The notes: a model not told the origin generated them from the letters alone. A DNA stretch of 64,000 nt from Cryptomeria japonica (GCF_030272615.1 NC_081406.1:167507521-167571520), one strand, 5' to 3'. Numbered from the stretch's first letter, positions 45,591 through 58,330 are shown. A program made the numbers and translations.

Positions 45591-45603
45591 TGGTATCAGA
45601 GCC
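45591..45603 (+). other. Copia-I primer binding site
   Basis: TGGTATCAGAGCC follows the LTR by two bases and matches the initiator methionine tRNA over 13 bases. Confidence 0.9.
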
Positions 45604-45652
45604 TTGGACTCCGAAAGGAAAGTTTAAAGGCACTTGAGTTAAAGATCCAAAG

Positions 45653-46552
45653 ATGTATAAGAGGGATGCACCTAAGCTGAATAAGTCAAGTTTCTCTACA
45701 TGGCAAAAAAGGATGAAGCTACATCTATCAAGAGTTGGAGAATATGCTATATACTATCTGGAGAATGATTTTGTTACACCGAGCACCTATCCATTAACTA
45801 TGGAAGAGATAAAGGAAAATCAAGAACACATTCAAGCAATGATTGAAATAACATCTACATTGACCGATTCTGAGTTTAATGATCTAGAAGGCTGCTATGA
45901 TGCGAAGGCTATGTGGACTAAGCTCATATCTGTATATGGAGGAGATGAACATGTTCAAAGAGAAAAAGTTGATAGTCTAAGAGGACAACTTGAATCTATG
46001 AGGATGAATGAAGGTGAGAACATAACCCAGTACAGTACAAGACTCAAGGAGATTGTAAATCAAATCAAGAGAGCAGGAGGAACTGTTGAAGAAAAGGATG
46101 TGACAAGTAAGTTGTTAAGAACCTTTCTACCTGCCTATGCAATCCGAGTCTCTGCAATCAATGAATTGAGGTCTATACCTAATATGCCAGTTTCCTTGGA
46201 TGCTACTATTGGTAAGCTACATGCATTTGAGTAAAGTAATTTTGATAACAGTGGGTCATCGGTAAATAAAGTTGAATCTGCATTTAGTTCTTTTCATTTG
46301 AATGAATCTAATGATTACAATGAAAGAAAGTATAAGTACTCTGGAGGAGATCATAGTGGAGCAAGTGAAAGATTTCAAAAGAACATGGAGGAGGTACACA
46401 AACTATATGAAGAAATCAGAAAGCAAGAAGAGTTTGAAGCACTATTGGCCAAAAGGTTACCAAGAGGCAAAGGTAAGTATAAGGGAAAACTACCCTTGAA
46501 ATGTTTCAATTGTGATAAGATTGGACATATGGCTTCTAACTGTCCTAACAAA
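45653..46552 (+). pseudogene. Copia-I gag with intact zinc knuckle
   Basis: The ATG at 45653 opens MYKRDAPKLNKSSFSTWQKR. The gag core follows (TLTDSEFNDLEGCYDAKAMW, TQYSTRLKEIVNQIKRAGG, LRTFLPAYAIRV). A TAA at 46232 is the only stop, and the same frame continues through a Lys/Glu-rich stretch to a zinc knuckle at about 46501-46542, CFNCDKIGHMASNC, with all four ligands. Gag forms the particle and binds the RNA through the knuckle. The frame then continues without a shift into protease, as in other single-frame copia polyproteins. Confidence 0.9.
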
Positions 46553-48277
46553 GATTTCACTAAAAAGAGAGATTACCAAGATGACAAACAGAAAGATAAT
46601 CACTACAAAGGTCATCAAGACTTCAGAAGAAGAGATAGAAAGACCTGCTTAATTGCTGATGAGGAATCTAAAGATGATAAATCAGATGAGACTGATACAG
46701 AGGAAGTTGTTTATGTTGCTATCAAGGATGGATCAGATGAAGAAAGGTATGAAGAAAAAGCCCTAATATCTCACATAAACACTAATGATTCTTGGATTAT
46801 AGATAGTGGATGCTCACATCATATGACAGGAGATAAACACAAGTTTGTTATGTTAGAAGATTATGATGGAGGCTATGTTAGATTTGGTAATGATGTACCG
46901 TGTCCGGTAAGAGGTAAAGGATCCATAACACTTCTTGATAAAGAAAGATGCAATGATGTTTATTGGGTTGAAGGTTTGAAATATAATTTGTTGAGTGTAG
47001 CACAGCTAAACAACACAGGTTACCGAATAGAATTTCAGAAAGGAATTGTCAAAGTTCATGACAAAAATGGAAAGTTAGCTGCTATTGGGACACAAACAAA
47101 CGGTAATACATTTCACCTTGACTCTACTCACAACAAGTTCTTGCATGCAAATATTGATAACACCTAGTTATGGCATAAAAGGTTTTGTCATGTTAATTTT
47201 GATAATCTGATCAAGATAAGTAAGAAGCGCAGAGTAAGAGGTCTACTGAGTCTTGAAAAACCTGAGAATGCTATGTGCCGAGGATACCAAATGGGCAAGA
47301 TGACAAGATCCAACTTTACAAGTAAGTCCTACACTTCTAAGGGAATTTTAGATCTTGTACACACTGATCTTTGTGGTCCTATGAAAGTTCAAAGTTATTA
47401 TGGTGATAAGTATTTCATATTATTTGTGGATGATTATTCAAGGATGATATCAGTAATGTTTTTAAAAGAAAAATCAGAAGCTTTTCAAATGTTTAAGTGG
47501 TGCAAGGCTAGAGTTGAAAATGAAATAGGAAGACAATTGAAATGTCTTAGATCAGATAGAGGAGGAGAGTTCACATCTGATGAGTTCAACATATTTTGCA
47601 ATAATCATCGTATTAAAAGACAAGTCTCTGCACCGAGGACTCCACAGTAGAATGGAATAGCTGAAAGAAGAAACAGATCTATTGTGGATTGTGCTAGAAC
47701 ACTGGTGATTGAGAAGAAGGTTCCACAAACATTTTGGAGAGAAGCAATAAGCACAACTGTTTACACCTTGAACCAAGTTCAATTGAAGAAAGGTACTTTG
47801 AAGACACCTTATGAAATCTGGTATGACAAGAAACCTAATGTAAGTTATTTTAAGATCTTTGGAAGCAAATGCTATGTTCATAAAGATGATAGAAATGGCA
47901 AGCTTGATCAGAAAAGTGAAGAAGGAACATTCCTAGGATATTCTTCTAGAAGCAAAGCATTTAAATGTCTGATCAAATCATCTAACAAAATAGTAGAAAG
48001 TGTAAATGTGAAAATTGATGAATTTGTAGAAAGAACTGATAACAGGAATTCCAAAGAACCAGATTACTATGATGAATTTGTCTATATGCAACCGAAAAGT
48101 CCTACCGAGATAACTGTTGAAGGAAAAGAGGAAGATATCCAGTTATCGAGTGATGAAGAGGATCATACAGAGCCTACCGAACCTGTATTAGCCAAATATG
48201 TCAGAAGACATCATGCACCAAGTCAAATTATAGGAGATAAGGATGATCCAGTGATGAAAAGGAACAAACTGAGATAG
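46553..48277 (+). pseudogene. Copia-I protease and integrase
   Basis: The protease starts at about 46790 with WIIDSGCSHHMTGDK, keeping DSG. The pre-integrase region LWHKRFCHVNF at about 47170 is preceded by a TAG (47165) where Trp is expected. The integrase core has VHTDLC, VDDYSRM, RSDRGGEF and AERRN; another TAG (47648) replaces a Gln codon in the PQQNG motif just before the catalytic Glu. The C-terminal FKIFGSKCYVHKDD and an acidic linker follow, ending with TAG at 48275. All segments share one frame, so single point changes explain every break. Confidence 0.9.
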
Positions 48278-49837
48278 AACACATGTTTGATATCTAAATT
48301 TGAACCAAGAATAGTAAAAGAGGCATTCAATAGTGAAGATTGGATAAATGCTATGACTGAAGAGATTGATCAAATCAAGAAGAATGACACATGGACACTA
48401 GTCCCAAGACCTAAGGACAAAAATGTAATCGGTACAAAGTCAATCTTCAAAAACAAGCTAAAGGAGAAAGGAGAGGTCATTCAGAACAAAGAAAGATTGG
48501 TTTGCAAAGGTTATGCCCAAGAAGAAGGAATTGATTATGGTGAGACTTTTGCACCTGTTTCCAGACTTGAAGGAGTTAGAACATTGTTGGCATATGGTGC
48601 TTTCAAAAACTTCAAGGTATATCAAATGGATGTCAAATCTGCATTTCTGAATGGAATATTAGAAGAAGAAGTTTTCATTGAACAACCTAAAGGATTTGTT
48701 GAAGACAATAATAAAGATTAGGTATGTAAATTGAACAAAGCTTTATATGGTCTGAAACAAGCACCTAGAGCATGGTATGAAAGATTGCACTCTTATTTGA
48801 TTAAGATTGGTTTTATAAGGACAAGTGAGAACAACAACATGTACATGAAGAATGATGAAAATGGAATACTAATCTTAGACATATTCGTTGATGATATTAT
48901 ATTTTATGGAAATGACTCTTTATGCAAGATCTTTGGTAATGAAATGAGCAAAGAATTTGAGATGTCATTAATCAGTGAGATAAAGTATTTTATAGGCTTA
49001 CAGATACTGCAAATGAAAAATGAAATTTTCATTACTCAATCCAAATACATAAAGGAAATCTTGAAGAAATTTGGAATGGAGGATTCAAAGCTAGTAAGTA
49101 CTCCTATGCCTACAAACTACAAACTATCAAAGAATGATGAATCTGCATCTGTTGATGAGACACTCTACCGATCCATGATTGGAAAACTACAATATGTTGT
49201 TCACAGCAGGCCTGATATAGCACATGTAGTAGGTATTGTTGCAAGATTCTCTACAGATCCTAAGGAAATACACATGACAACAATCAAAAGAATTTTCAGA
49301 TACTTGAAAGGCACTGAAGATTATGGCTTAGTATATCAGAAAGGAAATGACTTTGATTTGAAAGTCTATAGTGATGCTAATTGGGCAGGAAACATTGATG
49401 ATAGGAAAAGCACAAGTGGAGGAGCTTTCTTCTTAGGAGAAAGACTAGTGAGTTGGCTTAGCAAGAAACAAAGATGTGTTTCTCAGTCAACAGCCAAAGC
49501 TGAATATGTTGTTGCAGCACTGAATTGTACCAACATTGCATGGATCAAACAATTGTTGGAAGGAGTAAATGAGAAAGTTACCAATCCAGTAACTATATTC
49601 TGTGACAATACTATTGCCATTAATATTTCAAAGAACCCTATTATGCACTCTAAGACAAAGCACATATCTATTAAATATCATTATCTTAGAGAAGAAGCTC
49701 ATGAAAAGAAAGTGGTGTTGGAACATGTTAACACAAAGGAACAAATAGCTGATATCTTCACCAAGCCACTACCAAAGGACACTTTTGAATATCTTAGAAG
49801 TAAGTTAGGGGTCCTACCCCTATCTCTTACTCCCTGA
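48278..49837 (+). pseudogene. Copia-I reverse transcriptase and RNase H
   Basis: The reverse transcriptase shows [53 protein letters not shown] and the catalytic FVDDIIFYG. One TAG at 48719 splits it. RNase H from about 49280 has YSDANWAGNIDDRKS, LVSWLSKKQR, FCDNTIAINISKN and DIFTKPLPKDTFEYLRSKLGV. The frame then ends at 49837. The frame from 48731 is open for 368 codons. The product would make cDNA in the particle. RNase H wording is nearest to SIRE-like copia elements, but I cannot assign a lineage firmly. Confidence 0.9.
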
Positions 49838-50294
49838 CTGAGTTCGGTAAAAGCATCACTTCGATGAATCTATTGAATATCTTTTAGGGAGTTGATGCTG
49901 GAGTGATACACTTTAAGAATGCTTTTCTGAAAGTGTACTGGAACAATATTGGGATAATACAGAAAATGATATAGAGAATAGGAATTGTAAACAAATGCTC
50001 TGACCGAGACTCAGTTGATACACATCAGCAGGAAAAGACTTCTTACAAAAACAACTTATGTTTTAGTTCTTTTCTTTTTGGTATTTTTGTCAAAGGGGGA
50101 GAAGACTACTAGGGGGAGAAGATCTACCCAAGGGGGAGAAGAATAAAGGAGGAGAAGACCTGAGAAGATTGAGAGAAAACCAGAAGAGAAGTCTGATGTA
50201 TGGGGGAGAGCATTTTGGCATTTCAGAATCACAGCAATCCAAATTCTTAATGGTCAAATCAATTGGTTTTGCCATCAATGCCAAAGGGGGATAT
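49838..50294 (+). other. Copia-I 3' region with reiterated purine tracts
   Basis: AGGGGGAGAAGA-type tracts occur at about 50094, 50111 and 50129, with AAAGGAGGAGAAGACC at about 50146 and TGGGGGAGAGC near 50201. The one at the LTR edge (CCAAAGGGGGATAT, 50281-50294) is the PPT proper. No coding potential is convincing. Confidence 0.75.
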
Positions 50295-51786
50295 TGTTGG
50301 CAATATAACAAGGATATTGAGAAGGTTGTTGATGATTATGGACATAACTGATTAAAGATGTTTTACTATCTTGATATTATTATTTTGTTATTGATGTCAA
50401 GAAATTGATTTTCTAATTCAATATGATGTTGCCATATCTTAAGAAATATGATATGAAGCTTATAAAGAAGTCGGTAAAGACACAAGAAAGAATATGATGA
50501 ATAAAGGGATAAGTTATTCAATGGGCAACTCTACCGAGTCAGACAATGATGAGATCTTGATGTTTTAGATTGTTTTAACATCATACATATGTTGTAAAAT
50601 GTAAAGGTTAATACTACACTATGTTATCAGGCAAAAAACCTAGTCGGTAAACCCTAAGGAACCTAGTCGATAAACCCTAAGGTTATTGCAGTCGGTTAAT
50701 GAAGACAGAATGTCTACCAAGTAAAGTTTAGTATTCATCAAGTTGTAACCGAGCTATAATAGAATGCATTAAATGTTTACATGTGATATTTAATGAAAGA
50801 AGCTGATGAGCTAGAGCAGATCAATGATTGGCAAGCCGTGGAAGAAGTTTGTTAACAAATATAAGGCAATGGAAAGTCGGCAAGAAGATCTACAACTCAG
50901 ATTGAACCGCATTACCCTAACACAAGTTCCAAGATGATTGTACAAGTTCTAAGGCAGGGTAAAAAAATTTTCAGATTGTAAGATACAATGAACCTGGACA
51001 AGATTGAAGATCTGATGGCTATGATTGATCATGGGAAATGCTATCAAGGAGATTAAGTGGTTAGATGATTGTTTATAAATAAGGAACTATTGATAAACAG
51101 TGTATGCGGGCAAGTGTATGCACAGGGATGCTACATAGTGATCACTGAGCACAGAAGCTTGAAGATCTATTGGACTAACAGAGTATTGATGCCCAATAGA
51201 TAGACAAGAGTAGTTCTATGTCTAGATTGTGTTGAACAAATAAGAATCTGCTTTAGCATTTTAGATGTAAAGTTGCAGATAGATTGTATTACTGTTAGCT
51301 TGTGAAAGTAACAGGAAATCTCTTAACCAAGTGGACTTAACAGTCTTATAAGTAAATCCTCTAACAAGGTGACATTCTAAATGAGTGTTTGAAATCCTTT
51401 GACAAGGTCACTTCTAACAAAGTGAAGATCCTAACAGATATGAGGGAAATCCCTTAACCGGGTCACATCTAGCAATGTGCTTTGTAATGTTTAATAGGTT
51501 TGGCTTTTAACTGAGCATACTCTAGAAGAGTATATTTCTTAGTGGGTCCAAAATCCCACAGTGGTTTTTCCCTATTTGGGTTTCCACGTTAAATCTGGTG
51601 TTATGAGGTTTATATTGTTCATATGCTTTTGAGTTTGCATGTTTGACAGTTTTATTCTATGACTGATATATGTTACCGAGGTTGAATCTAATGTTATCAT
51701 TAATGATTAAGTTTGTATGATTCACCCCCTCCCTCTCATCTTGTTGGCTATCAGATCTGTACTTATATTAAGTATCAGAACTATCA
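50295..51786 (+). mobile_element. Copia-I 3' LTR
   Basis: It matches the 5' LTR throughout, including TATA (51074-51080) and the CTCTAACAAGG repeats. It is followed by TSD ACAAA. Confidence 0.95.
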
Positions 51787-52020
51787 ACAAACACATCTAA
51801 ATTATCTCTAAAAATGAGAATAGATGTATGATGATATTATCAACATTTCATAAGAGATATATCAACAAAAATTATCATTGTCCCTATTGATTTCAAATGC
51901 TCTCTCATATCATGTTAGAAGTAACTAAATTTTTTGTAGCTACTGGAAACTTTAGATTAGTTACAATGTGTTTTATTCTAATTGACTCTTTTGACATTAA
52001 TGACAACACAATGTTCAATA

Positions 52021-52742
52021 ATTTCCCCCTCTATTGATGGCATGAAACAAAATGATATCAACACAGACCAACAAAACCCAAGCCTATCAAAGACCCCCCA
52101 TATAAGCTATAACCAATTCTATGAATCTTTTGATCATTTGAATTCATTAATCTTTTTGAGACATGTATACTTTTGGTTCCCTTCCTCCCACTTTAACATT
52201 AGTGGAAAGGACAACACCAACTCTCCAAAAACACCAACTTTCTTGCACTTGTTTTCCTAATATATGAATTGAAACTATTTGCAGGATCACCAAGACTACT
52301 TGCAATATGGAGTCAACACCCCCATCAACCTGTACTTCCTCTTGAATCAAGAGGAGGGAGAAACGTTTCCCAATTTATACTAGATATATTGAAATGTCTC
52401 CTTTGGAAGATGTTGTGGAAGATGTTTACAATTTTCTCTTTTGTCTTAATATATTCTAAATTCACTTATTTGTCTACAACCTTCTCTGTAAGGAAATGAT
52501 ACTTGATTAAAATGTATTTTTTCCTTGAATGTATTACTATTTTCTTGGAAATGTTTATGGAACTTGTATTAACATAAAGAATATAAATGGGATTATCAAA
52601 CTCTGTTTTTATTTCCTTCAAATTTTGTTTTATCCATATAAACTAGGTGCAATAGGAAACAACTACAATGTACTCCACTTCTTTTATAGATAGGTTATAT
52701 ATTGCATCCTACTTTTTTCTCAATGAAGATTAAATAATGTCA
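52021..52742 (-). pseudogene. Copia-H RNase H relic
   Basis: After the PPT complement the minus strand holds a decayed RNase H end at about 52480-52720: words matching SIKEVEYIVVVSY, FIWIKQNLKEIK, SSINISKK and KYILIKYHFL, aligned with the YVVAASK..HVSIKYYFLR region of Copia-D. The region upstream of RNase H is gone; an LTR copy follows at 52743. Confidence 0.7.
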
Positions 52743-53790
52743 CAAAGAATAATAGCTTATTGGGTCTATTACCCAAATCCAATGTCACAAATTATTAAAG
52801 CACTTACAACATTAAGTAGGCACCAACCTACTAGAGACACCAATCCCCAATTTCATTTGTAGGCATCAACCTATAGGAGATGCCAATCCCCTAATCAAAT
52901 ATCTAAGAACCAATTTAGCATGTAAGCCACCAATCTCAACAAACTATAATATATATGAAATGTGGACCTTCAAGGATAAATAATCGGTTGCTTCTTGATC
53001 ATATCAAGTTCAAAAAGTCCCCACACTATACAAAAAACCTTCAAATGAATTCACAAACTATGATTGAGTAGATAATTTATACAAGTTTTGTCATCATCAT
53101 CCATATTCTTGCACATCAATAACCACCTCAGTTCATCAACCACATGACATATTAAATGAATTTGATATTTAATATATATGCACTCTAACATTAATTACTT
53201 TCTCAAGTTAGCCTAGAACATATTGTAATATCCACAAGTTGGCCATGAGATTCAACCTTAACTGAAATGTGTAATAGACTCAGTCTAAAAGCCCACATAT
53301 TACTCCAAGAGTAGGGACACACTATGCATTACCAAAAATACACCACTAGCCCCAATGAACATCCACATGCTACCTCTAGCTAGCACACATGTCAATGCTT
53401 TGGCACATCAATTTGAAACATCAACGTAGTCGACCAACTAGTACAATTAATTTTGTCATTCCTACTCTTTGTTTATTGAAGTTTAGTCTTTGAAAATTTA
53501 GAATGTGATACTTCATATGCAGTCTTAATTTCCAAACCAAAATCCATAATACACAACTACTAAAGAATGTGGAGCCAAAAAATATGATAGAGTATACATA
53601 ATTCCTAAGTAATAGAACTCAAAACATACCAAAAGCACTTCCAAATCATTATAAGGCCCCAAATCTCTTTGCAAATATCACAACAATTTGATAAGTTCAA
53701 CCATGCTAAATTGGTGAATCAAGTGATTTTTTACTAAAGTTTACTAATGTGATGTAGTATTGATCAATTATTAGACATTGTTAGCATCAT
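52743..53790 (-). mobile_element. Copia-H second LTR, truncated
   Basis: It starts at the equivalent of 43211 in the left LTR (TAGCTTATTGGGTCTA versus TAGCTAATTGGGTCTA) and follows it with growing divergence. The right limit is uncertain. Confidence 0.65.
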
Positions 53791-56221
53791 GGATATATTG
53801 GGACCTTTGAATTTTACCAAAAGCTTAAGAGGATCATTGGCCAACCAAAAAGAGATAAAATAAAGAAATCCCTATCCAACAAAAAAGGTATATTGAAGGT
53901 AAATTTATATGTAGTCAATGTCAAGTTAAATAGTGATACTTATCAATAGAGAATTGTTACAAATAAAACCAATTAAATAGTATGGTTAATCAATTTAATT
54001 GAAGTTATAATTTTACTATGGGTAAATATACCAAGTAGCTATATATATTTTTATACACTAACTAGTGAACTTGATCTTGATGAGTTTTTGAGTAGATGTT
54101 TTTTATGATGTCCTAAGCCGAGATAGTATTTGAAAGATATATGCAAATAAGTTCCAATGGGAATCTAAGAGACAACCAACTAAAACCTAACCATAATACT
54201 TCAATTATTGAATTTATTAAGTGTGATTTAGAGAAGAGATTTTGATATGGTTTTGAGTCAAGTTTAACCTTATTATATTTTGGTTTTAATTGATTGGAAA
54301 TAAAGTGTTGGGGTGTGCGTGTTGTGTGATAGTTGATAGATTCTAATGATTTTTTAAAACTTGGATTTGATATTTGAGGGATTTTAAAGGTCTAAAAGTG
54401 CCTTATTTTATGTGTTTTTATAGTTTTTAAGACTCTAGGATAGATACCTATTGTTTCGGAGTCATTTAAAGTCCTCATATTATACCTAGGTCAGCATATA
54501 ACCCTTATAAACTTTTATATAAAAAGGAAAGGTTATTTTATAGTTTAGGGCTTGGATAAGTGACTTGTCACTCTCCAAAACCACTCCTAAAAGTGTGTTT
54601 ATGAATCTTGGGGAGAGGAACAACTTTCACACATGTGAGCCATCTAGCTTTGGTCCAAAAATTTTCATAGCCCTTCTCCATGGGTAGGTGGGGGGAGATA
54701 GTGCTGACCTCCCACCCACTAGCTATAAGGTTGGAGGCCACCTCCCCACCACTATTATTGAGTGGGTAGGCCCCTTTAATTGACTTATTGAAGGCTAGTG
54801 GAAGAGTAGAATGCCTTACAAACAATTATAGTGGTTTCAGGGCATTGAGGTGGAATCAATAACTTGGAATAAATCATTGAATTGTAGAAAAATAAAGTTT
54901 TGGTGAGAAACTCCTTTAGAATAGTAAGGCCATAGAATATTAGGGACCCACCTAGGAAAGCAGGGTGGGAGGGAGACACCCCTTATTCTAGAAGGCTAAT
55001 TAATGATAGAGGTAGATTAGCTAGTTGGGTGGGTGGGTGTAAATCCCAACATGCCCTCCTAAGTTCCCACCCCAATTAATTAGCCTATTAGAGTAAAAAA
55101 GAAAATGGCATCTACCCTTCATGGAAATAACCTACTTCATGGCATTATCTTGCTAAATGGCATTAACCTGCCACTAAAGGTAGGAGTAAGTGCAAAAGTA
55201 CACTTCACATCTCCCCAAAAAAGTCTCACAGATGTGTGAGAACTTATGAGAGATTATGAGGAGAGGAAGAGATGGGAAGGTGACAAGTGTCACCTCCCCA
55301 TTTGAGGGATTCAAGTTTGAATCCCTACTTAGCCTCTAATGTACTTGAGGAGTTTAGGGAGGTTTACTTTTTTCTTTTTTTTTCGGAGGGGGGGGGGTTA
55401 CTTTTGGTTGTTAAGGGGGGTGTAAAAAGACTAAGGAGGACGCTCTTGCTATATAATTAGATAACTAGGATGAGAAATCATGGAGAAAGAGGAGTTTAAT
55501 CCTCACAAATCTTATAGAGAGATAAGTTTCTTCAATCTTCCCCCTTATCATAACATCATTTTGTGTTTACAGTTTATTGTTGCATGATATGTGCTTTGGG
55601 TTGTTTTATTTTATTTGCATCTTGTGACTTTAAGAAAATGAGATTGTGGAAACATTTGTGGGGTTGTAGATGTGACATGTTAAATCTTATATTATGAGCT
55701 TGGTAAATATTTGTGAGAAATCAGTTTAGGTTGGTTCTTCTTGCTCAGGGGAATCATTAGAGCCTCAAAACGGATTGATGATGCCAGTAATGCTAGGAAG
55801 GATAGCTTTAGTTCTCCTTCTAGAATATTATCAATTGGATCCATGAAGGTGGTCTTTTGCTTCATCTCCTTATACTATTTGTTATGTCTCCTAATGGGAT
55901 ATTGCTATATTTTTTCCCACGAAAATGCACAGATCTACTCTTTATATCAATCTAATCTGCTGCCTATACTCAAATATATCGATGTATAAAAATCCTTTCT
56001 ATTCCATCAGGTCTGGTTCTCTCGTTATTGATTTAATGTTTCCTCTTCTTTTCCTTCGATGCCTACTTGGTTATTGATTATAGATTTGTATTTGTGTTAT
56101 GATCTCTTTGATAATGTTCATATCATTCTTCCAAATTTTCTTATAATTCTGGTTTAAGTCTACTCCTAAATCTAGTTTTAATGCTTTATATATTTTGTTT
56201 TATTCCATGGATACCTCCTTC
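53791..56221. other. Interval without recognisable gene
   Basis: About 2.4 kb with short frames only. At 55371-55398 a T-rich run is joined to a G-rich run (tttttttttcggaggggggg). Between 54560 and 55320 are purine-rich stretches such as GGTGGGGGGAGATAG. I see no LTR end, protein domain or RNA gene. Confidence 0.5.
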
Positions 56222-56784
56222 TAAAATGAAAACTTCTCCCCTTTATATCCTCCAATGTGAGTGAGAGTCACACCTCTTCATATTGGTCACAACATTTCAC
56301 AATTAGCACCCTTCGAAAGGGTCACAACCTTTTATCATTTGTGTCCCTTTGAAAGAGTCACTTCCTTATCTTCTTCCCACTAATGCTTCCTTAATTCCTT
56401 TTCTCCCTCCTTTCTTCCTTATCCCCTTTTTCCAAAAATGAAGTTCTCTTCTCTCCCTTTTATATCTTGTTTTTGAGGAAGTCACAACTTTTCATTTCAT
56501 GCCTTTTGACCATTCATTAATCTTATCTAAATTTTAATTATACTTCAAAAAAATTTAATCTTTTATATTTTAATTTATTATTATTATTTATTAATAAATT
56601 ATTAAATCCTATTTGAACAAGGGGATATTATAGTCCACCCTTCCCAAAATTCCTTGTCCTCAAGGAATGTAGGTTTTTTTAAGAACTAAATAAATTAACC
56701 CTTGGAGATTGGTATTTCTTGTTTAATTTGGTTGACCCAATGCTTGCACCATACTATGGATATCTCTTTATGTTAAAACATGGG
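56222..56784 (-). mobile_element. Gypsy 3' LTR fragment and end of its internal region
   Basis: The 56222-56632 part resembles the LTR at 1309-2003 (gtgagtgagagtcacacctc; aggaagtcacaacttttcat) and ends GGGGATATTATA, a decayed GGGGACATTACA. Beyond it the minus strand reads a PPT-like GGGAAGGGTGG and, upstream, FLEDKEFWE, which resembles the FHLEDKVFFE-type C-terminal end of chromovirus pol. So this is the 3' end of a minus-strand gypsy, possibly a chromovirus, whose internal region was then invaded by the array at 56785. The far LTR end is not identified. Confidence 0.6.
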
Positions 56785-57289
56785 TGATCTAAATTATTTT
56801 GTTAATTCAGGGGACAATAACCAAAGTAAAATTACTGATTTTGCAAACACATAATAAACCATGTAAAAGTTCCATTCCATTCAGTATATGTAAAAATCAT
56901 ACAATTTTGGGCAAACTTGTGAAAGAGATGTATGCCCTTGAATCTATCCAATTTGGGCAAAGTCATGGTAGAGATGTATTCTTGAGTCCATACAAGTTAG
57001 GCAAACTCATGAAGGAGTTGTATTCATGTGGACTCCATGAGAGCTGATACAAATTGACTAACTTGACAAACTCATCCTAAGAGTTGTATGCCCGTCACTC
57101 TGTTTATTATATTCAAATTGAGCTTATTTATAAGTTTTCAAAGAAGCTTAATAGTCACTACATTTATGTCCTCATCAAAAATCAAAGAGAAAATCCAATA
57201 TTGAAAGGTTATTACATTTTATGAGGACAAAAATTGTTTAAAGATTAAAATATTTCATTTAGTTGAATACTTTGACTTATTTATGATCA
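56785..57289 (-). mobile_element. Array LTR 1
   Basis: Plus-strand ends TGATCTAAATTATTTTG and ..TTATGATCA. The first bases are slightly changed from the TGATTTGAATT of the other copies. It is about 25 bases shorter than the others, mostly in the centre. Confidence 0.85.
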
Positions 57290-58330
57290 TTTCTCCCCTT
57301 TTGAAAGGCAATGGGTCCCTTTGCCCGATCAGCTTCCAAATAAAATGTTGCCATGCAACTTGAAGGTGCTAGATGAGAGCTTCTGCTAGAGATTTCTTTC
57401 ACCAAGAGTCTAAAGGTGTTAAAAGTTGCTTGATTCCACAGTAATCAAGATCACTGCTTGAAAAACATTGATTCAACCTTCACACATCCTCCTTGTATAG
57501 GTAGAAATTGAGTCCAAAATGCTACTATTAATTTTTATCCACCTGGGTAAGGGAGATTGAAGTAGGTGCTCTTCCTCTACTCTATAGTCATGTTAATGTG
57601 TAACATACCAGACATCATCTTTGGAAGTAATAAAATAAAACCGCTAGCTAGTCTAGTTCAGAATGTGTACCTACAATTTATTTGTAATTATGTAGATGGA
57701 AGTTCCAATCCTTTTCTTGTGTACCACTCTAAAATGTTTCTTGGCATATTTGAGAGAAAGAAAGGCCATCAATGACTATATTTTTGACATGTACAAATGG
57801 TGGAACCTTTGCATATGATTTATCTTACAAATGATGTTATTTTTGATAGTTTGCAACAGTATAGCAATCCACAAAAACTTGATAATGAGGTACTTTATTT
57901 TCAATGTGTTAAAATCTATGCTTGGTTGCAAAATATCTTATTGTTGAAAGCCTATAATATAGGTACAATCTATATTTTAGGTGGTAAAATGTTTTCCAGA
58001 CAACCAACAGTCACCAATCTTCTCCCTCTATGCATAAGCCTTTGAAACAAACCGGATTTACATGATTCTAATCGATGTTACCTTATTTTCAAATCTTTAG
58101 TCACCCTAACTTGAGAAGTCTAATTTCATGATAGGAACAAGAATGTTGTCTTGTGAGATGACTGACATGGACGTGGAAAGAAACACTCCTTATTAATGGT
58201 GGGCTCACCAGTTTTGAGCTTACTATACAAACACCATACTGTAAATTTAAAAATGATTAGAGTCAACTAGATGTCAAAGAAGGCACCTTGTAGATGCACC
58301 TGAAATGATCAAGCTTAGCTCTGATACCAC
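57290..58330 (-). mobile_element. Array internal region 1
   Basis: It has the PPT complement at its left edge and PBS complement GCTCTGATACCA at 58318-58329. Non-coding on the element strand; the plus-strand frame 57566-57775 is antisense. Confidence 0.85.

Larger units (their letters stand above)
44096..51786 (+). mobile_element. Copia-I: near-complete Ty1/copia element
   Basis: A full element: 5' LTR 44096-45588 (1493 bp), PBS, gag-pol 45653-49837, reiterated purine tracts, 3' LTR 50295-51786 (1492 bp). The TSD ACAAA is perfect (44091-44095 and 51787-51791). Termini are TGTTGGCAATATAAC and AACTATCA. The LTRs differ by scattered substitutions, roughly one in twenty bases in the first 250. 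Copia-H sequence continues on both sides. It is the best preserved element of the window but is not intact. Confidence 0.95.
42982..53790 (-). mobile_element. Copia-H: decayed copia element, host of Copia-I
   Basis: The left LTR is 42982-44095 plus 51792-52020, split by Copia-I. Next come a PPT complement (ATTTCCCCCTCTATTG, 52021-52036), a short RNase H relic, and a second LTR copy from 52743 that lacks its first 230 bases. Shared LTR words include CTAGAGA(A/C)ACCAATCCC and TTTGTAGGCATCAACCTATA at about 43310 and 52857. Most of gag-pol is deleted. Outer limits are approximate. Confidence 0.7.

Noticed and set aside
45653-49837. Programmed stop-codon readthrough in Copia-I
   Set aside because: Stops fall inside conserved motifs (before LWHKRFC and inside PQ-NG) where readthrough control is not expected; point decay is simpler.
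55200-55400. Possible SINE (GATTCAAGTTTGAATCCCTA resembling a tRNA B box, then a T-rich tail)
   Set aside because: No convincing A box, no TSD and no second copy in the window.
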